In this document: piece by piece, positions 58,954 to 64,000 of the stretch | How the letters are laid out: each line of letters opens with the position of its first letter | How positions within the stretch are numbered: the stretch's first letter is position 1 | From: Saccharopolyspora_C sp047200635 | Lineage (GTDB): Bacteria; Actinomycetota; Actinomycetes; Mycobacteriales; Pseudonocardiaceae | Direction of reading: 5' to 3' | DNA length: 64,000 nt | Assembly (NCBI RefSeq): GCF_047200635.1 | Contig: NZ_JBJZOI010000004.1 | Location: 62,001-126,000 of the forward strand | The notes under the pieces: generated by a model | The model's input: only the letters and a program-made list of their open reading frames with translations | What the model was told of the DNA's origin: nothing | The model's database searches: none | Program-made: the position numbers and the translations under genes

Positions 58954-60924
58954 ATGTGCGGCATCGCGGGCTTCTACGGCGGCGCGGGCGACCCCGCGGG
59001 CGCACCGGAGCTGGTGCGGGACATGCTCGCGCAGATCGAGCACCGCGGTCCGGACGAGGCGGGCTGCTACCTCGACGACCGAGTCGCCATGGGGACCGCG
59101 CGGCTCAGCATCATCGACCTCGCCAGCGGGCAGCAGCCCGTCGGCGGCGAGGACGAGCGCTTCTGGCTCTGCTACAACGGCGAGCTCTACAACTACCGCG
59201 AGCTGCGGGCCGAGCTCGTCGCGCGCGGGGCGCGGTTCCGCACCGAGTCGGACACGGAGGTGGTGCTGCGCGCCTGGGAGGAGTGGGGACCGGAATGCCT
59301 GCCGAGGTTCAACGGGGCGTTCGCGTTCGCCGTCCACGACTCGGTCACCGGTGAGCTGCACCTCGTGCGGGATCGCTTCGGCAAGCGTCCGCTGTTCGTG
59401 GCCCGGCACGAGGGCACCTGGCTGTTCGCCTCGGAGATGAAGGCGTTCCTGGCCTACCCCGGGTTCCGCTTCGAGTTCGACCCCGCCGAGCTCTCCTCGA
59501 TCTTCGCGACCTGGACGCCGCTGCCCGGCCAGAGCGGGTACTGGGGGATCGAGCAGGTCCCGATGGGGGAGTACCTGGCGCTGCGCGGCGAGCGGGTGCG
59601 ACGCGGGCGGTGGGCGCCGCTGGACCTCACCCCCGGGCCCGCCCCCGACTCCGAGGAGGAGGCCGTGGAGCAGGTCCGCGCGGAGCTGGAGCGGGCGGTG
59701 GACGTGCGGCTGCGCAGCGACGTGGAGGTCGGGGTGTACGCCTCCGGCGGCCTGGACTCCTCGATCATCGCGCACCTCGCGGCGCGGCGCGCCGACCGTC
59801 CGCTGCGGACGTTCTCCGTCGAGTTCGAGGACGCCGAGTTCGACGAGTCCGCTGAGCAGGAGGAGCTCGCCGCGCACCTGGGCACCCGGCACTCGACGGT
59901 GCGGGTCTCCGACGCGGACGTCGCCGATGCCTTCCCCGAGGCCGTGCGCCACGCCGAGGTGCCCGCGTTCCGCACCGCCTTCGTGCCGATGCACCTGCTG
60001 GCCCGCCGGGTCCGGCAGGACGGGATCAAGGTGGTGCTCAGCGGGGAGGGCGCGGACGAGGCCTTCCTCGGTTACGGGATCTTCAAGGACACCCGGCTGC
60101 TGTCGGAGTGGCACGAGCTCGACGACCGGACCCGCCGCGAGCGGATGGGCCGCCTCCACCCCTACCTGGCGCACTTCAGCGGCGCCGACGAGCAGCGCCG
60201 GATGCTGGGGGTCTACCAGCAGTTCGCCACCGAGCAGCGGCCCGGTCTGTTCTCGCACCAGATGCGGTTCCAGAACGGTCGCTTCGCCGCCCGGCTGCTC
60301 GCCGAACCCGGGGATCCGCTCGGGGCGATCGAGCGGCTGGTGGCCGAGGAACCGGGCTACGCCGCGCTCAGCCCGGTGCGCAAGGCGCAGTGGCTGGAGT
60401 TCCGCACCCTGCTGGCCGGGTACCTGCTGTCCACCCAGGGCGAGCGGATGGCGCTGGCGCACGGCGTGGAGAACCGGTGCCCGTTCCTGGATCCCGCCGT
60501 GGTGCGGCGCGCGGCCGCGCTCAACGGCCGCTTCGGCGACCCCTACGACGAGAAGCACCTGCTCAAGCGCGCCTACGCGGACGTGCTGCCGGAGCGGATC
60601 GTGCGGAAGGGCAAGTTCCCCTACCGGGCCCCGGATTCCGCGGTGTTCGTCAGGTCCCGCCCGGACTACCGGGACCTGCTGCTGGACCAGGACACCCTGG
60701 AGGAGATCCCGGTGCTGGACGCGCGATTCGCGCGCCGCTTCGTGAACCGGATCTTCGACACCCCGCCGGAGCGCACCGGCACCAAGGAGAACCAGGCGTT
60801 CGTGCTGCTGGCCTCGACGGTCTGGCTGCACCACTGGTACGTGCGCGGCCGAGGCCGCCGCCGCGATCCGCTCGCGGTCCCGCTGCGCGTCGTGGACCGC
60901 CGCCGCAGCGCGGTGCCCGCCTGA
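58954..60924 (+). CDS. AsnB-like amidotransferase (starter-unit amidation)
   Basis: 656 aa. Class II glutamine amidotransferase domain with Cys2 (MCGIAGFYGG), IEHRGPDEAG and CYNGELYNYREL; then an asparagine-synthetase domain with the PPi-loop YASGGLDSSIIAHL, SGEGADEAFLGYG and VENRCPFLDPAVV. Ammonia from glutamine is passed to an acyl-adenylate. In AT-less clusters such enzymes convert malonyl-ACP to malonamyl-ACP, the nitrogen source of a glutarimide ring. The gap to the ACP gene is 4 nt, so the two are tightly linked. True asparagine synthesis is the alternative but unlikely here. Confidence 0.92.
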   Translation: MCGIAGFYGGAGDPAGAPELVRDMLAQIEHRGPDEAGCYLDDRVAMGTARLSIIDLASGQQPVGGEDERFWLCYNGELYNYRELRAELVARGARFRTESDTEVVLRAWEEWGPECLPRFNGAFAFAVHDSVTGELHLVRDRFGKRPLFVARHEGTWLFASEMKAFLAYPGFRFEFDPAELSSIFATWTPLPGQSGYWGIEQVPMGEYLALRGERVRRGRWAPLDLTPGPAPDSEEEAVEQVRAELERAVDVRLRSDVEVGVYASGGLDSSIIAHLAARRADRPLRTFSVEFEDAEFDESAEQEELAAHLGTRHSTVRVSDADVADAFPEAVRHAEVPAFRTAFVPMHLLARRVRQDGIKVVLSGEGADEAFLGYGIFKDTRLLSEWHELDDRTRRERMGRLHPYLAHFSGADEQRRMLGVYQQFATEQRPGLFSHQMRFQNGRFAARLLAEPGDPLGAIERLVAEEPGYAALSPVRKAQWLEFRTLLAGYLLSTQGERMALAHGVENRCPFLDPAVVRRAAALNGRFGDPYDEKHLLKRAYADVLPERIVRKGKFPYRAPDSAVFVRSRPDYRDLLLDQDTLEEIPVLDARFARRFVNRIFDTPPERTGTKENQAFVLLASTVWLHHWYVRGRGRRRDPLAVPLRVVDRRRSAVPA

Positions 60925-61016
60925 GCGCGAGCGCACCGACAGCACGCAGCACCCGGCCGCGGAGGCCGGGTGGGACAGCGCCCGGGGGCGGGTGCCGGAG
61001 AGGGAGAAGATCTGAC

Positions 61017-64000
61017 ATGGACCACCCGGCCGGTGACCAGGACGTCGCCATCATCGGGACCTCGCTGCGGCTGCCCGGCTCGCGCACGATGGACGAGTTC
61101 TGGGGACATCTGGCTGCGGGCCGCTCCCTGATCAGCGAGGTGCCGGCGCGGCGGTGGCGCAAGGAGGACCACCTCGGCGACCCGCGCCGCGAGGTGAACA
61201 GGACCAACTGCGCCTGGGGCGGCTTCGTCGACGACGTGGACTGCTTCGACGCCGAGTTCTTCCAGGTCTCCCCGCGCGAGGCGCGCGCGATGGACCCGCA
61301 GCAGCGGATGGCGATGGAGCTGAGCTGGCACGCGCTGGAGGACGCCGGGTACCGGGCCGACCGGCTCGCGGGCACCGCCACCGGGGTGTTCCTGGGCGTC
61401 TGCCACTGGGACTACGCCGAACTCGTGGAGCAGGAGGTCGCCGAGGTCGACGCCTACTACCCGACCGGCTCCGCCTACGCGATCATCGCCAACCGGGTCT
61501 CGCACCACTTCGACTTCCGCGGTCCGAGCGTCGTCAACGACACGGCCTGCTCCAGTTCGCTCATCGCGGTGCAGCAGGCCGTGCAGGCGCTGCTGAACGG
61601 CGACTGCGAGCACGCCCTGGCGGGCGGGGTGAACCTGACCTGGTCGGTGCGGCACTTCATCGCCTTCGCCAAGGCCGGGATGCTCTCGCCGGACGGTCTG
61701 TGCCGCGCGTTCGACGCGGGCGCCAACGGGTACGTGCGCGGCGAGGGCGGCGGGGTGGTCCTGCTCAAGCGGGCCGCCGACGCCCGCCGCGACGGCGATC
61801 CGGTGCACGCGGTGATCAAGGGCGTCGGCAGCAACCACGGCGGGCGCACCAGCTCGCTCACCGTCACCAACCCGGACGCGCAGGCCGCGCTGATCGCCGG
61901 GGTGTACCGGCGGGCGGGGATCGATCCGCGCACCGTGACCTACGTGGAGGCGCACGGCCCGGGGACCCCGGTGGGCGATCCGATCGAGATCTCCGGGCTG
62001 AAGAAGGCCTTCGCCGCGCTGGAAGCCGAGCGCGCGTCCGACGCGGACGACCGGGAGCACCGCTGCGGCGTCGGCTCGGTGAAGACCAACATCGGGCATC
62101 TCGAAGGAGCCGCCGGGATCGCCGGGTTGCTCAAGGTGGTGCTGGCGATGCGGCACCGGCGGCTGCCCCGCACCGTGAACTTCGAGCGGCTCAACCCGCT
62201 GATCAAGCTCGCGAGCAGCCCGCTGCACGTGGTCGACGAGCTCGCCGAGTGGGACGCGCCCGGTCCGCTGCGGGCCGGGGTGAGCTCCTTCGGCTTCGGC
62301 GGCACCAACGCCCACGTGCTGCTGGAGTCCGCCGAGCCCGAGACGACCGAACCCGCCCCGGTCGAGCACGACGGGTGGTGGCTGCCGGTCTCCGCGCGCG
62401 ACGAGGAGCGGTTGCGGGAGCAGTGCGCCGCGCTCGCCGCCTGGGCGCGGTCGCGGATCGAACGCGACGAGCCGCCGGCGCTGGTCGACGTCGCCCGCAC
62501 CCTGCGCGAGGGCAGGACGCCGATGCGCGAGCGCGTCGCGTTCCGCGCCGAGGACGTCGACGGCTGGCTGGCGCAGCTGGACGCGGTGGCCGGTGGGGCG
62601 GAGCCCCCCGCCGGCGTGCTGCGCGGCAGCGCCGGGGGCGGTGCGCCGGACGGGCTCGACGTCGACGACCTCACCGAGCTCGGCGCGCGCTGGCTGGAGC
62701 GGGGTCGGCACGAGAAGTTCGCGACCGCCTGGGTGAGCGGTCTCCCGGTGGACTGGGCGGACTGGCCCGCGCGGGGGCGGCGGCTGCACCTGCCCGGGAC
62801 CTCCTTCGCTCGCACCCCGCACTGGTTCACCCCGACCGCGCCCTCGCACCTCGCTCCCGCCGCCCCGGCCGAAACCCCGGTGCTGGGCGAGGCGCGGGCC
62901 GCGGAGGGGGCCTGGGAGTTCCCGGTGCGCTTCGACGCGACGCAGGGCTTCGTGCGCGACCACGTGGTCGGCGGTTCCCGGCTCGTGCCGGGCGTGGCGG
63001 TGCTCGACCTCGTGCGCACCGCCGCCGGGCAGGACGCCGTCGCCGACGGCCGCGCGCCCCGGCTGCGGCACGCGGTGTGGATCCGTCCCCTGGAGGTGGG
63101 CGCCGACGGGCTGTCCGCCCGGCTGCGGCTGGTCCCCGGCGGTGACGGCTACGACTACGCGCTGCTCGACGCGGCCGGGGCGCCCTGCGCCAGCGGCCGG
63201 ATCGATTACGGTTCGCCCGAATCCGAATCCGAATCCGTTGACCTGGACGGGTTGCGCGCGAGGTACCCGCACCGATTGGACGCCGAGGGCGGTTACGCGG
63301 CGCTGCGGGCCAGCGGCATCGAGCACGGCCCCGCGATGCGCGCGCTGACCGGCGTGCGCACCGGGCCGGACGGCGTGCTCGCCGAGCTGGCCCTGCCCGC
63401 CGCCGCCGAGCCCGGAGCCGGACTGCACCCGGCCGTGCTGGACAGCGCGCTGCTCGCGGCGCTGGCGCTCGGCGATCCGGACGGGGGCTGGCGGACGCCG
63501 CCCACCCCGGCGGTGCCGTTCGCGCTCGACGAGCTCACCGCGCACGGCCCGACCACCTCGACGATGCACGCCCGGCTGCGCGCCGCCGGGCGCGGCAAGG
63601 TCGACGTGGACCTGTTCGACGAGCGGGGGCGGCTGTGCGCGCACCTCGGGGGTTACACCGCTCGCCCCCTCGGCGGCGCGGCGGCGGACCCGGACGGAGA
63701 GCTGCTGGAGGTGACGGGGGACTGGGTCGAGGCTCCGGCCGCGCCGGAGGGACCTGGCGTGCCGGTGACCGTGCTCAACGCGGTGCTGGAGGAGGACCTG
63801 GTGCCCGCCACCGCCGCCCGCCTCGGGATGGAGGTGCGGGCGCTGCCGGTGTCCGGCCGGGCCGACGAGGCCACCGAGATGCGCACCGCCTTCGAGTCCT
63901 GCTACGAGCTGGTGCAGCGGATGCGCGGCCGGGGCCGGGTGCTGGTGGTCGCGCCGGGCGCGCCGGACTCGCCGGTGTTCGGCCCGCTGGCGGCCCTGTT
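61017..64000 (+). CDS. AT-less (trans-AT) type I polyketide synthase, 3' end outside window
   Basis: 994 codons visible. It starts directly with a ketosynthase: VAIIGTSLRLPGS, catalytic Cys178 in NDTACSSSLIAV, His313 in YVEAHGPGTPVGDP (P where most have T) and His361 in NIGHLEGAAG. No acyltransferase follows. A dehydratase begins near residue 640 with HVVGGSRLVPG (HxxxGxxxxP) and later GIEHGPAM and GLHPAVLDSAL (Asp, with Leu where Gln/His is usual). The visible end (YELVQRMRGRGRVLVVAPGA) looks like the start of a ketoreductase region. With no loading module, the starter must come from the free ACP. ATG 61017. Confidence 0.94.
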   Translation, partial: MDHPAGDQDVAIIGTSLRLPGSRTMDEFWGHLAAGRSLISEVPARRWRKEDHLGDPRREVNRTNCAWGGFVDDVDCFDAEFFQVSPREARAMDPQQRMAMELSWHALEDAGYRADRLAGTATGVFLGVCHWDYAELVEQEVAEVDAYYPTGSAYAIIANRVSHHFDFRGPSVVNDTACSSSLIAVQQAVQALLNGDCEHALAGGVNLTWSVRHFIAFAKAGMLSPDGLCRAFDAGANGYVRGEGGGVVLLKRAADARRDGDPVHAVIKGVGSNHGGRTSSLTVTNPDAQAALIAGVYRRAGIDPRTVTYVEAHGPGTPVGDPIEISGLKKAFAALEAERASDADDREHRCGVGSVKTNIGHLEGAAGIAGLLKVVLAMRHRRLPRTVNFERLNPLIKLASSPLHVVDELAEWDAPGPLRAGVSSFGFGGTNAHVLLESAEPETTEPAPVEHDGWWLPVSARDEERLREQCAALAAWARSRIERDEPPALVDVARTLREGRTPMRERVAFRAEDVDGWLAQLDAVAGGAEPPAGVLRGSAGGGAPDGLDVDDLTELGARWLERGRHEKFATAWVSGLPVDWADWPARGRRLHLPGTSFARTPHWFTPTAPSHLAPAAPAETPVLGEARAAEGAWEFPVRFDATQGFVRDHVVGGSRLVPGVAVLDLVRTAAGQDAVADGRAPRLRHAVWIRPLEVGADGLSARLRLVPGGDGYDYALLDAAGAPCASGRIDYGSPESESESVDLDGLRARYPHRLDAEGGYAALRASGIEHGPAMRALTGVRTGPDGVLAELALPAAAEPGAGLHPAVLDSALLAALALGDPDGGWRTPPTPAVPFALDELTAHGPTTSTMHARLRAAGRGKVDVDLFDERGRLCAHLGGYTARPLGGAAADPDGELLEVTGDWVEAPAAPEGPGVPVTVLNAVLEEDLVPATAARLGMEVRALPVSGRADEATEMRTAFESCYELVQRMRGRGRVLVVAPGAPDSPVFGPLAAL
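63219..63236 (+). repeat. Three tandem GAATCC units inside the PKS gene
   Basis: GAATCC three times in a row encodes a SESESE linker inside the dehydratase region. It is in frame and adds two residues per unit, so copy-number change would be tolerated. Confidence 0.7.

Overview
This 64 kb window is very GC-rich DNA with strong third-position G/C bias, GTG starts, leaderless promoters and actinobacterial markers: a fused FO synthase (FbiC) and an F420-dependent glucose-6-phosphate dehydrogenase. It looks like an accessory-rich chromosome segment from a filamentous actinomycete, probably Pseudonocardiales (Saccharopolyspora-like). The genus is a guess. The first gene (an exonuclease-like protein) and the last gene (a polyketide synthase) are cut by the window edges. 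I saw no tRNA, rRNA or CRISPR array.

Layout. 0-5.8 kb: degenerate DnaQ-like protein, zinc-free ribosomal protein L36 behind a Zur-box-like site, a secreted protein of unknown function, an SmpB-type protein with an unusual tail, a MarR regulator beside a 14-helix drug-efflux pump with twin operators, and a DUF574 methyltransferase. 5.8-16 kb: secreted protein, two-component system, a trypsin/nSTAND fusion ATPase, a secreted beta-helix protein behind a CebR-like operator, and fbiC. 16-21 kb: a transposase-derived single gene, L-fuconate dehydratase, two small genes and a sialidase-like secreted protein. 21-29 kb: a dense partner-switching island with four STAS proteins, two PP2C phosphatases, one RsbW-type kinase and a cobalamin-binding photoreceptor-like protein translationally coupled to one phosphatase. 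Three promoters of the SigB type with identical 15-nt spacing lie in or beside this island. 29-38 kb: acyltransferase, an eCIS/toxin-like cargo protein, methyltransferase, UPF1-like helicase, a frameshifted gene remnant and an AceE-like thiamine enzyme. 38-46 kb: a divergent catabolic cluster (CitE-like lyase, acyl-CoA dehydrogenase, CoA-transferase, MaoC hydratase / GntR / MmgE-PrpD / MHS permease), best explained as breakdown of a branched C5-type acid through CoA esters to acetyl-CoA plus pyruvate. 46-55 kb: fgd, class A beta-lactamase with a divergent LysR regulator, a second serine beta-lactamase-like enzyme, MpaB/Lcp-type oxygenase with TetR, and an ABC-F protein behind a possible leader peptide.

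55-64 kb: an orphan Cas7e (Cse4/CasC) homologue stands alone, then 1.2 kb of non-coding DNA carrying two near-perfect PAS-LuxR (PimM-type) operators, then the start of a trans-AT polyketide cluster in the order AT-thioesterase, ACP, AsnB-like amidotransferase, AT-less PKS beginning directly with a ketosynthase. As I recall, this order is that of the glutarimide polyketide pathways (cycloheximide, iso-migrastatin, lactimidomycin), where the amidotransferase makes a malonamyl-ACP starter. The cluster continues beyond the window.

The strongest new-biology candidates are the cobalamin sensor wired into a stress-sigma partner-switching network, the stand-alone Cas7e, and the glutarimide-type cluster with its operators. 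Function calls rest on motifs read by eye; no database search was run.
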